DNA of 64,000 nucleotides from Vibrio splendidus. GTDB lineage: Bacteria > Pseudomonadota > Gammaproteobacteria > Enterobacterales > Vibrionaceae. Within the stretch, counting starts at the first letter, position 1. Every line of letters begins with the position of its first letter. Under the pieces are notes generated by a model. That model ran no database searches. It had not been told where the DNA came from and saw only the letters and a list, made by a program, of their open reading frames with translations. Both the position numbers and the translations under genes were made by a program. Of the stretch, positions 57,283-64,000 are shown piece by piece. The stretch lies in assembly GCF_002873455.1 (NCBI RefSeq), contig NZ_MCUN01000010.1, positions 434,001-498,000 on the forward strand, read 5' to 3'.

Positions 57283-58419
57283 TTGATGTTTAAAAGGGTA
57301 TTGCAGGCACTATTTTCCCCTTTCGTTTCTAATCAAAGTAAGCCAAATGAGTCTTCAAAAAGTGTCTCTCAACCGTTTGTCTCTAAAACAACTATTTCTG
57401 AGCAGCGTAAGCCTGACCAGCAAGCGCAAGTCACTCCCCGCTCTTCAATTTTTGTTCCGCCTTCGTCCGCTCAGCCATCATCACTTATTGTCGATAAAGC
57501 AATAAGCGTTCACGATGGTGAGTTTCTTGATTATTTGTTTGGAGAATCACGTCTTCGAACGGAGTCGGACCCGTTTAGTGATTTTGTAGCCTGCCAGATT
57601 GAACGTTTGATTCGTTCGCCAAAAGCTTTGTTGAATGAATTGCCAATCATGCCAACTTCTGTGACGACGTTAATGGCTGAATTGCAAAGTGACGAGTTTA
57701 ATGTCGATGCATTGCTGAAAGTGATTGAACGTGAGCCGAGCATGGCAGCCGATGTAATTAGATTAGCGAACAGCGCTTTTTATAAACGTAATGAAAAACA
57801 GGTGACGGACTTAAAGACCGCTTTCTTAAATATGGGCTCTCAAGGGCTCGTTGAAGGAGTGGTGAATTCTTACATGAAGAACTTTACGCCGGGGAACAAT
57901 ATTTATTGGCGTCATTTCGGTGAGAAAATTTGGAATCATAGTATCCAAACTGCGTCTTTTTCTAGAGAGTTGATGAAAGAGTCTTTATCTCAAGAAGATC
58001 AAACTGCAGCGTACTTTGTCGGGTTGATTCGCAACCTAGGCAAGATGATCATTTTCCAAATGATGGTAGAAGCCTTCAAGCATGTTGACCCGTCTGTTCC
58101 GCCTAACTCGTTAGCATTGAAGCGCTTAATGAATAGCTATTCTATTCGTTTGACTTACACCATTGCTAAGTTCTGGGAATTACCTGAATCTGTATTGACC
58201 GTGATTGGTTATCAAGAATCGAGCAGATATGAATGCACGCCGCTTGGCCAGGCGGTATTTGAGGCCAACTATCTGAGCGAGCTGCAATATTTGTTGGAAG
58301 CACAAACTATCGAAGTAGAGCAGTTTAAGAGCCGATGCAAGGAAACACTGTCGTCTCCAGCGGCATACAAAGTGGCGAACCGTATCTATAAAGAATCTGA
58401 ATTGGCGCTAGTAGGATAA
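57283..58419 (+). CDS. HDOD-domain protein
   Basis: A 378-residue protein with a disordered Ser/Gln/Pro-rich N-terminus (about 1-80) and an HDOD domain (about 115-320). The domain has LPIMPTSVTTLMAELQ, IEREPSMAADVIRLANSAFY, and AYFVGLIRNLGKMIIFQM; the metal-binding HD pair of true HD phosphohydrolases is not kept. HDOD proteins act as signalling scaffolds in stress, motility or c-di-GMP-linked responses. GGAGTCGT precedes the ATG. It is monocistronic and convergent with the DUF1090 gene. Confidence 0.88.
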   Translation: MMFKRVLQALFSPFVSNQSKPNESSKSVSQPFVSKTTISEQRKPDQQAQVTPRSSIFVPPSSAQPSSLIVDKAISVHDGEFLDYLFGESRLRTESDPFSDFVACQIERLIRSPKALLNELPIMPTSVTTLMAELQSDEFNVDALLKVIEREPSMAADVIRLANSAFYKRNEKQVTDLKTAFLNMGSQGLVEGVVNSYMKNFTPGNNIYWRHFGEKIWNHSIQTASFSRELMKESLSQEDQTAAYFVGLIRNLGKMIIFQMMVEAFKHVDPSVPPNSLALKRLMNSYSIRLTYTIAKFWELPESVLTVIGYQESSRYECTPLGQAVFEANYLSELQYLLEAQTIEVEQFKSRCKETLSSPAAYKVANRIYKESELALVG

Positions 58420-58475
58420 TAACGGCTGGCGTTGGCTAGGTTGATTCTGAAGTCGTCATAAAGCGGTATTTTCTA

Positions 58476-58506
58476 AATGATCTTACTAAGCAGTAAGACC
58501 ATTTTT
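58476..58506. terminator. Bidirectional terminator, HDOD and DUF1090 genes
   Basis: AATGATCTTACT (58476-58487) faces AGTAAGACCATT (58492-58503) with one A/C mismatch, followed by TTT, between convergent genes. Confidence 0.75.
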
Positions 58507-58520
58507 GTTTCAATTATCGA

Positions 58521-58919
58521 TTAAGGGATCTCAGACAACTCTTGTTTTAGGCTGTCGATGTTACGCAGTTCTTTTTCGATCTTACCTTCATACTTTCGAA
58601 TCTTATCCGCTCTGTCATCTCTTTTTGCTTCTTCTAAGTCAGCTTGGTACTCAGCTAAATCTTGTTCATTGGATTCAATCTTCTCGCGCAGATCATCCTT
58701 CAAGCCTTCATTGGTGCAGTTCTTTTTCGCGGCTTTTAACGCCGTGCTTAATCGCTCCACTTTGTACTGATTGTCGTACTGCTCAGCTTTCTTTATTTGA
58801 TATTCGATCTCACAGAACTTCTTCTCACAGCCTGTTAGCGCATCGCATTGGGAGCTCGCCATACTGTTAAAAGAGAGTGCGCAAAGAAACAGTAATGAAC
58901 CTTTTAGCTGTCGAGTCAT
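58521..58919 (-). CDS. DUF1090 (YqjC-like) periplasmic protein
   Basis: A 132-residue exported protein: the signal peptide ends near MASS (about residue 23). The mature part has the Cys-containing segment CDALTGCEKKFCEIEYQI and CTNEGLKDDLREKIE, then a strongly charged coiled coil with EEAKRDDRADKIRKYEGKIE. This matches DUF1090 (E. coli YqjC), a periplasmic family of unknown function. It is monocistronic. Confidence 0.88.
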   Translation of the reverse strand: MTRQLKGSLLFLCALSFNSMASSQCDALTGCEKKFCEIEYQIKKAEQYDNQYKVERLSTALKAAKKNCTNEGLKDDLREKIESNEQDLAEYQADLEEAKRDDRADKIRKYEGKIEKELRNIDSLKQELSEIP

Positions 58920-59065
58920 GGTTTACCTTCTTATTGGGTTTATTTAGCTTGTGCTTATTTTTGTTGAGTATCACTTCCAAAGGACATTAGCACCCGATGA
59001 CCTTGCTATTGGCAGAGGAGTGTTAAAGATAAGTCTTTGTGACCAATGGATTACCTTTACTAAGA

Positions 59066-60580
59066 CTAGACTGATAAATGACTAACCCACAACTTGTCGA
59101 GTTCGCACCAACCGAAACCATTCACTTGCGCGCCGTGTATCTTTTCAGAAATTTCCAAGTTAAATGACTCTTGTTTGAGCTCAACCACAATCTCAGCTTC
59201 GTTTAACCAATGTCTCATTGCCAACAGCTTACTCGTTGCGAGTTTGATGTTTGGTTCGCGTCGAATTGAGGCCAAACTTTCACTAAGATTTTCGAACATC
59301 TCGGGGGGCAACGTTAAGTCCTCAAACGGGAAACGAGCGAAGAAGCTAAACCACGAAGTGAAGGTGTCGTTCTCATCAATAATGCTGCATAGCGCGACGT
59401 CTTTGGGGGTTAGATAGTTCCCATACTCCACACTAACGTGGCTCTCGCCAGACACCGATAACTGCTTGAAAAGGGTTTGGCATTCAGAAGTATCTTCAAC
59501 AGTGAATTTGCGAAGGGGTTTAGATAATTTTGGGTTCTGAACCTTGAAAAACGTTGAGCCGAAATCTGGTTGGGAAGTATGGTCATTGCCACGCACGGTG
59601 AGTGTCTTTTCGGGCAGTTTCACGCAAACTTGATTTTGCGCGCAAGCTTTGCTCTGTGCCCATTCTGGGTAGACCCACAACTCGACTCGATTGAGGATGG
59701 GTGTGTTGTGTGAATACGCGTTATTACGGCTTAATCTCAACATCTTGCTTGAGAAAATGTCTAACGAGAACGCGCCAGAACCAATCAGCCTATCCGTCGC
59801 TGATGAGTGATCAAATACGGAGGCTTCGGCTCTGGCAAGTAAGCGCGGTAAATGCCAATCAGGTTGATTCAATTTCACGACAATCACATTACCTGCCGAA
59901 ATTGAAACCTCATCAATATGCTGATAGCAGCGACGCCATATTTTGTTTTGGCAGAGCAAGTTAAGGTTGCGTGCTATGTCTTGAGGCTCGAGTGTTCGAC
60001 CGTTATGGAACTGAGCACCATTGCGAATCTGAAAGCGCCACTGTGTAGCGTCTTCATTAGGTTGCCAATGGTAAGCCAGATCGCCGCTGAGTTTACCGTG
60101 CTTAACTGAGGTTAGGCGTTGGCAAACTTGCATCACTAAGAAACGTTCGGTGCGTCTAAGCACACGTTGAGGATGAAGAGCCTCTAATTCTCGGTGAAAG
60201 GGGATGTACGCAATATTCTGCGCCGACGAATTGGTGCTACTTAGAAAGGCTTGCAACTCAGCGCCAGCATTGCGGCCATTGAAGCTTAAGGTGCTAAACA
60301 CCTGCTCTATGTTACCCGCGTCGGCTTGGGTTTGTGCGTATTGGTAACATGCTTCAATGGGCTCAACCAGACATGTGAGTTGTGCTTTCTTGCTGCGGCC
60401 TGAGCTAGCTTGCCACTCAATCCAACCTTGCGCTGTCATCGCTTTGAGTAAGGTTTGAACGTGACGTTCACTCACGTGCAGCAGAGTGGCCAGTTGGTTG
60501 ACCTGACAGTGTGATACTCCAGGCCCAAAAGCCTGAAATATCTTTTCATACCGTTCAAGCTTGCGCTTAAGGTTGCCCAA
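59066..60580 (-). CDS. SgrR-like transcriptional regulator with SBP_bac_5 domain
   Basis: A 504-residue regulator of the SgrR family: an N-terminal winged helix-turn-helix (about 1-100, with VNQLATLLHVSERHVQTLLKAM) and a solute-binding-protein type 5 domain (about 160-500, with LAYHWQPNEDATQWRFQIRN and GRTLEPQDIARNL). In enterics SgrR activates the small RNA gene sgrS under sugar-phosphate stress. Here the gene directly follows a Gfo/Idh oxidoreductase gene at 10 bp on the same strand, so no divergent sgrS is present. It may sense a small molecule handled by that enzyme or a nearby transporter. Confidence 0.88.
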   Translation of the reverse strand: MGNLKRKLERYEKIFQAFGPGVSHCQVNQLATLLHVSERHVQTLLKAMTAQGWIEWQASSGRSKKAQLTCLVEPIEACYQYAQTQADAGNIEQVFSTLSFNGRNAGAELQAFLSSTNSSAQNIAYIPFHRELEALHPQRVLRRTERFLVMQVCQRLTSVKHGKLSGDLAYHWQPNEDATQWRFQIRNGAQFHNGRTLEPQDIARNLNLLCQNKIWRRCYQHIDEVSISAGNVIVVKLNQPDWHLPRLLARAEASVFDHSSATDRLIGSGAFSLDIFSSKMLRLSRNNAYSHNTPILNRVELWVYPEWAQSKACAQNQVCVKLPEKTLTVRGNDHTSQPDFGSTFFKVQNPKLSKPLRKFTVEDTSECQTLFKQLSVSGESHVSVEYGNYLTPKDVALCSIIDENDTFTSWFSFFARFPFEDLTLPPEMFENLSESLASIRREPNIKLATSKLLAMRHWLNEAEIVVELKQESFNLEISEKIHGAQVNGFGWCELDKLWVSHLSV

Positions 60581-60590
60581 TTTGCTTTTC

Positions 60591-61601
60591 CTAACGACGA
60601 GGTTGAGTTAAAGGTTGGTAGCCAGAGTCAATGAGTGCTTTTTCCATCGTATCGAGAACTTGAGAGGTTATCTCTGAGCTTAGGATATCCGATTCCGTTT
60701 TGCCTTGAAGCACCAAATCTGAAAAATGGTCGATTTCAAATTCGAACCCATTGCCCGTCACTCGTGTGTTGATGGTCGACTTCTGCCCTTGATGTTCAAT
60801 CTCAATAAAGGCCGGGTTCCACCATTTTTCGTGAATGGTGATCTTGGTATCAGGCCCTCTCAAATGTGCTGACCGGGGAAGGTTTTGCACTGTTGATGCC
60901 GATATCTTACCGTTCATATCACCAGAGAAGGTAAAGCATGCATCGGTATCAACATTCGCCCCCTCATACAGACATGACATCTCTACATGAGGCTTTGAAG
61001 GCTTCACACCAAGTGTGCGGCACAGATCGTAGAAGAACCAAAGCCCATAGACGCCGACATCGAGCGTTGCTCCGCCTGACAAATCCGGATTGAAGATAAA
61101 CAAATCGGGCTCATAGTCGTGATGGTTACCAAAGCTGGCTTCGATTGAGTCTATCCGAATGTTGTTGTCGACCAAGAATGATTGGAGCTCACGATACGCG
61201 GGAAACACCACGGTTTTCATTGCTTCTAACAGCATCACGCCATTTTGTTTCGCGAGGGCTTTCATCTCAAGCCAATCACCAAGATTAGTGAAAGCCGGCT
61301 TCTCGACCAATACGTGCTTATTGTTCTTTAGAAACAGTTCGGCGAGTGGCTGGTGGTATGGGTGAACCGTAGCGATGTAAACCGCCTCAACACTTGGATC
61401 ATGCGCCATTTCTTCATAAGAGCCATAAGCCTTGTCGCAACCAAACTTGTTGGCGAACGTGGCTGCGCGGGAGTGATCTCTAGCGGCAACCGCATAAAGT
61501 TCACCATGCAGGCAGTGCTCTGTTACAGCCGTTGCGAATCGATTGGCGATATTGCCTAGGCCTGCGATGCCCCATTTAATTTTGCGTTGCGTGTCGCTCA
61601 T
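60591..61601 (-). CDS. Gfo/Idh/MocA-family oxidoreductase
   Basis: NAD(P)-dependent oxidoreductase, 336 residues, probably acting on a sugar or inositol derivative. The N-terminal Rossmann fold reads KWGIAGLGNIANRFATAV; the EKPAFTN motif (with KHVLVEKPA) is the family signature, and the C-terminal alpha/beta domain contains FGNHHDYEPDLFIFNPDLSGG and GGATLDVGVYGLWF. It lies 10 bp upstream of the SgrR-like gene in one operon. Substrate unknown. Confidence 0.88.
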   Translation of the reverse strand: MSDTQRKIKWGIAGLGNIANRFATAVTEHCLHGELYAVAARDHSRAATFANKFGCDKAYGSYEEMAHDPSVEAVYIATVHPYHQPLAELFLKNNKHVLVEKPAFTNLGDWLEMKALAKQNGVMLLEAMKTVVFPAYRELQSFLVDNNIRIDSIEASFGNHHDYEPDLFIFNPDLSGGATLDVGVYGLWFFYDLCRTLGVKPSKPHVEMSCLYEGANVDTDACFTFSGDMNGKISASTVQNLPRSAHLRGPDTKITIHEKWWNPAFIEIEHQGQKSTINTRVTGNGFEFEIDHFSDLVLQGKTESDILSSEITSQVLDTMEKALIDSGYQPLTQPRR

Positions 61602-61652
61602 CAGTTACTCCAAATCGTTGTTTTGTCTCAGTGTACTCAGAGACATCACATA

Positions 61653-61686
61653 CAAATAGAGAACAGATTTCTCAACCTGTTCTCTA
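61653..61686 (-). terminator. Terminator of mmuM
   Basis: AATAGAGAACAG (61653-61664) pairs with CTGTTCTCTATT (61675-61686) over 12 bp. Only a short T run follows on the minus strand. Confidence 0.6.
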
Positions 61687-61713
61687 TTTATTTATTCTAG
61701 TTGAAGCTCTGGC

Positions 61714-62619
61714 TTAGCTCTGTATGGAGCGTTTCCAATCAGCTAGGGCTTGAATGTGTTTTGGCCCGATGCCACAGCAGCCTCCGACGATATTCGCACC
61801 CAATGCGTGCCAGCGTTTGGCGTAAGTTAAGTAACCTTGGCCATCTAACTCACGCATTTCTTGAAACATGTCATTCGCTTCATGTTCGCTGCTGATAGGT
61901 GCAAAGTTATTGGCGTAGACACCAATTTCTAAATCACTGCCTAGTTCACCAATCACTTTCTTAGCATCGATAATGGCTTGATCCATCACTTCAGGCACTG
62001 AGCAATTAAACATAATGCCTTTTGCGTTTGATTGGCAGGCAAGTTTGATCGCGTTTGCTACGCTCTCGCCAGAACGAATGTTAGCAGAATCGCCCTTGGT
62101 GTCTTCCAAACTGAATGCGTAGTAACACGGTTTATCTGACTGCTTGAGTACTGCATGAATGGATTCGAATTCTTGCAGGCTACAGATGGTTTCCGCTATC
62201 CAAAGATCGATGTTTGGATCTTGAGCATCGCAAAGCGTTTGAATGATTGGTGCAGCTTCTTCTACTTTAAACAAGTCTGGTCGGTAGCTGCCAAATGGCG
62301 GTGGAATCGCGCCCGCTACTTTCACTGTATGAGGAGCATTTTTTGCAACTGCTTTAGTCAATTCGCCAGATAGTGCAGCGAGTTCAAAGCCTCGTTGTTC
62401 AAAGAGCGCTTCACCCAAATGAAAAGGCACACACGCGTAGCTATTGGTGATCAGGATTTCAGCACCTGCATCGATAAAGTTTTGATGCGCTTGGCTGACA
62501 AATTCGGGTGCTTCAATCAGCGCTTGAGCACTCCAAAGCGGTTGAGAAAATGGCGCGCCAATTTCTTTGAGTTCTCGGCCCATGCCGCCATCAAGTATGG
62601 TTAGTGTTTTCATATTCAA
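61714..62619 (-). CDS. mmuM: Homocysteine S-methyltransferase
   Basis: Zinc-dependent methyltransferase, 301 residues, that moves a methyl group from S-methylmethionine (or S-adenosylmethionine) to homocysteine, giving methionine. The N-terminal LDGGMGRELKEIGAP is the family start (E. coli MmuM type), and the zinc-binding cysteines are in GIMFNCSVPE and NIVGGCCGIGPKHI. The start may be at the first or the third codon (MNMKTLTIL). No transporter (MmuP) gene accompanies it. It is monocistronic. Confidence 0.92.
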   Translation of the reverse strand: MNMKTLTILDGGMGRELKEIGAPFSQPLWSAQALIEAPEFVSQAHQNFIDAGAEILITNSYACVPFHLGEALFEQRGFELAALSGELTKAVAKNAPHTVKVAGAIPPPFGSYRPDLFKVEEAAPIIQTLCDAQDPNIDLWIAETICSLQEFESIHAVLKQSDKPCYYAFSLEDTKGDSANIRSGESVANAIKLACQSNAKGIMFNCSVPEVMDQAIIDAKKVIGELGSDLEIGVYANNFAPISSEHEANDMFQEMRELDGQGYLTYAKRWHALGANIVGGCCGIGPKHIQALADWKRSIQS

Positions 62620-62761
62620 TACTATCTAAACAATTGCTGAAGTTCTGCCGCCACCATATCAGACAACCTTGTCAGACAGAAGCTATCAAGCCCCTGAGTT
62701 ATCGAGAAAAGGTGTTGGACTGTTTTGGAGATAGCCACGGCACAATTTAGATTACCCTTTC

Positions 62762-62959
62762 CTAATAATGTGCACCACCACACGCATCAATATCTATACG
62801 TATGAGTTGCATATTTGCTATTGTAGTCAGCAGGTTAGAGCGAGTTACCGACTTATGAAGTAAGACTTTACCGTTTTGGTCTACGGCATGAAGGCTAAAG
62901 TGGTTTTTCGCTAGGTTGATACCGCACAAGCGTGGCAGATCCTTGGAAGGGGAATCCAT
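62762..62959 (-). pseudogene. IS110-family transposase, N-terminal fragment
   Basis: Sixty-five codons match the N-terminus of IS110 transposases: LPRLCGINLAKNHFSLHAVD, then LLHKSVTRSNLLTTIANMQ and IDACGGAHY, where the DEDD-type catalytic domain begins. The frame stops at TAG in the place of the usual Trp (GGAHYW), and similarity ends there, so the remaining 80 percent is lost. It lies between mmuM and the SIR2-like gene and starts only 29 bp from the latter. It marks an old insertion or recombination edge. Confidence 0.85.
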
Positions 62960-62988
62960 GTCATTCGTTGTATTTTTTTGAGGTCAGT

Positions 62989-64000
62989 ATGCCTAAAGTT
63001 TCCTTAGTCGTTGGTAATGGTTTTTCTATTAGTTTTGGCTATTTTTCTGGATTAGTTAATCAGCTTAATTCCCAGGAACCTATTACGTGGGATGTTACAT
63101 GCCCCTCAACGGGGAAAGCTCTCTTAACTAGTCTGCATAGATTAGAAGCTCTGTACAAATTAAATTCAGAGAAACCCCACTTTGAGGTGTTTAAACTAGC
63201 CTTAGACGAAGACTACTGCCACAGTATTGGTTTAGATAGCTTCAAAACAGCTCTTGAATCGAGGCATTTCTTAACGATTGCATTTTCAATGTATAGTCAA
63301 AGACAACGTAAGTTATTTTCTACTGACTGGTCTTGGTTTCGATGGTTAAAATTACATAGAGATGAAGTTACGGCTGCATTTTCGTTGAATTATGATTTAC
63401 TTCTTGAAACCGCTTTAGACCGTTTAAGTCGAGAATACTACTCTCTCCAAGTTAACCATCATGGCTATGGCATTCCGTTAGTCAAACCACACGGTTCTGT
63501 GGATTTTGAAATTACGCCTAATAGTATTTTTTATACACCTCAGTATCCTTTGAGTAACTTTGTTGACCTGAACGATACTGGAATTATCAGGCTTGAGGAG
63601 CATGAGCTTATGTCTCCGAGAAGACAGGCTCTATGTATAGTGCCAAATGAATCGAACAAATACGCTTCATATCAATGGGTAGCACCTGCTAACCAGTGGT
63701 TTGAAGGCCAGCTAAAAGGCAGTGATTATTGTTTATTCATTGGTATATCTTACTTCGAGTGCGATAGACTTGAATTAGATAAAATCGTCGACTCTCTCCC
63801 AAAAGATTGCGTTATTGTTGTTGCGAATCCATTTCCACCTAAAGCATTTATCGACAAAATTAGTGGCAGACCATATATCATCTGGGATAACCCTGAAGGA
63901 CCGGTGGATCAGAACGGGGCAATATTAAGTTTAAAATGCTTGGCTACAGGGAAAGCATTGAGGAAATGTTTTTGTCGAAGTGGAATTCCTTACCAGTATT
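62989..64000 (+). CDS. SIR2-like protein, 3' truncated by window end
   Basis: The frame starts at ATG 62989 (GAGG five bases before) and is open to the last base: at least 337 residues. The N-terminal VVGNGFSISFG (7-17) looks like the nucleotide-binding loop of SIR2-like proteins (GAG-S-- type). FSLNYDLLLETAL (131-143) matches the TTNYD-type motif with Asn-133 and Asp-136 (counting approximately), and KPHGSVDF (166-173) matches the HGS motif with the catalytic His. Later come LFIGISYFECDRLELDKIVD and VIVVANPFPP, typical of the second Rossmann half. Such proteins are NADases in many anti-phage systems (Thoeris, DSR, SIR2-HerA and others). It is adjacent to an IS110 fragment. No partner gene is visible yet. 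Confidence 0.75.
   Translation, partial: MPKVSLVVGNGFSISFGYFSGLVNQLNSQEPITWDVTCPSTGKALLTSLHRLEALYKLNSEKPHFEVFKLALDEDYCHSIGLDSFKTALESRHFLTIAFSMYSQRQRKLFSTDWSWFRWLKLHRDEVTAAFSLNYDLLLETALDRLSREYYSLQVNHHGYGIPLVKPHGSVDFEITPNSIFYTPQYPLSNFVDLNDTGIIRLEEHELMSPRRQALCIVPNESNKYASYQWVAPANQWFEGQLKGSDYCLFIGISYFECDRLELDKIVDSLPKDCVIVVANPFPPKAFIDKISGRPYIIWDNPEGPVDQNGAILSLKCLATGKALRKCFCRSGIPYQY

Overview
The window looks like chromosomal DNA of a marine Vibrio, most likely of the Splendidus clade. Pointers are the betIBA plus choline ABC transporter operon in the Vibrio order, a thermolysin-type protease and a Vibrio-type M28 aminopeptidase with pre-pro and PPC architecture, a chromosomal 218-residue Qnr protein, RstAB-like and SgrR-like regulators, and a DUF5062-like protein. 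This assignment rests on recognised families, not on a database search. There are no rRNA or tRNA genes, no CRISPR array, no prophage and no integron cassette.

Layout. 1-2845: end of a TRAP permease and L-2-hydroxyglutarate oxidase. 3013-7067: two secreted metalloproteases (M28, M4) on the minus strand. 7659-11608: small lipoprotein, an RstBA-like two-component system, and a lipoprotein with a possible ClpP-like fold whose upstream region carries an RstA-box-like direct repeat. 12036-19272: betI-betB-betA-choX-choW-choV, which imports choline and oxidises it to glycine betaine. 19761-28476: MarR gene, then a locus holding an aldehyde dehydrogenase, a membrane protein, an iron alcohol dehydrogenase, a Sel1 protein, a Ser-type sulfatase, its radical-SAM maturase and a TetR gene. 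The same operator-like sequence precedes the aldehyde dehydrogenase, the alcohol dehydrogenase and the TetR gene, which ties the locus together. 28796-35963: qnr, small proteins, IS5-family remnants on both sides of a diguanylate cyclase, a 747-residue secreted protein with an EF-hand loop, and a DsbB-type protein. 36071-42295: two divergent operons around diaminopropionate ammonia-lyase, RidA, a YheO-type regulator, an M24 hydrolase, an EamA transporter and an M20 amidohydrolase. 42393-47757: Eda, KDG kinase, PTS EIIBC, a ManD-type dehydratase and a GntR regulator (sugar-acid catabolism). 48037-57019: a broken HAD gene, acetyltransferase, adenosine deaminase, LysR, a eukaryotic-type glutathione synthetase, AraC/MFS pair and a TetR/alcohol dehydrogenase operon. 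57283-62619: HDOD protein, DUF1090, SgrR-like regulator with a Gfo/Idh oxidoreductase, and homocysteine methyltransferase. 62762-64000: an IS110 fragment followed by the start of a SIR2-like gene that leaves the window.

The best candidates for something new are the SIR2-like gene at the right edge, the TetR-operator-linked sulfatase/aldehyde/alcohol locus with its repeated short tandem arrays, the diaminopropionate gene set, and the lipoprotein next to the RstBA-like pair.
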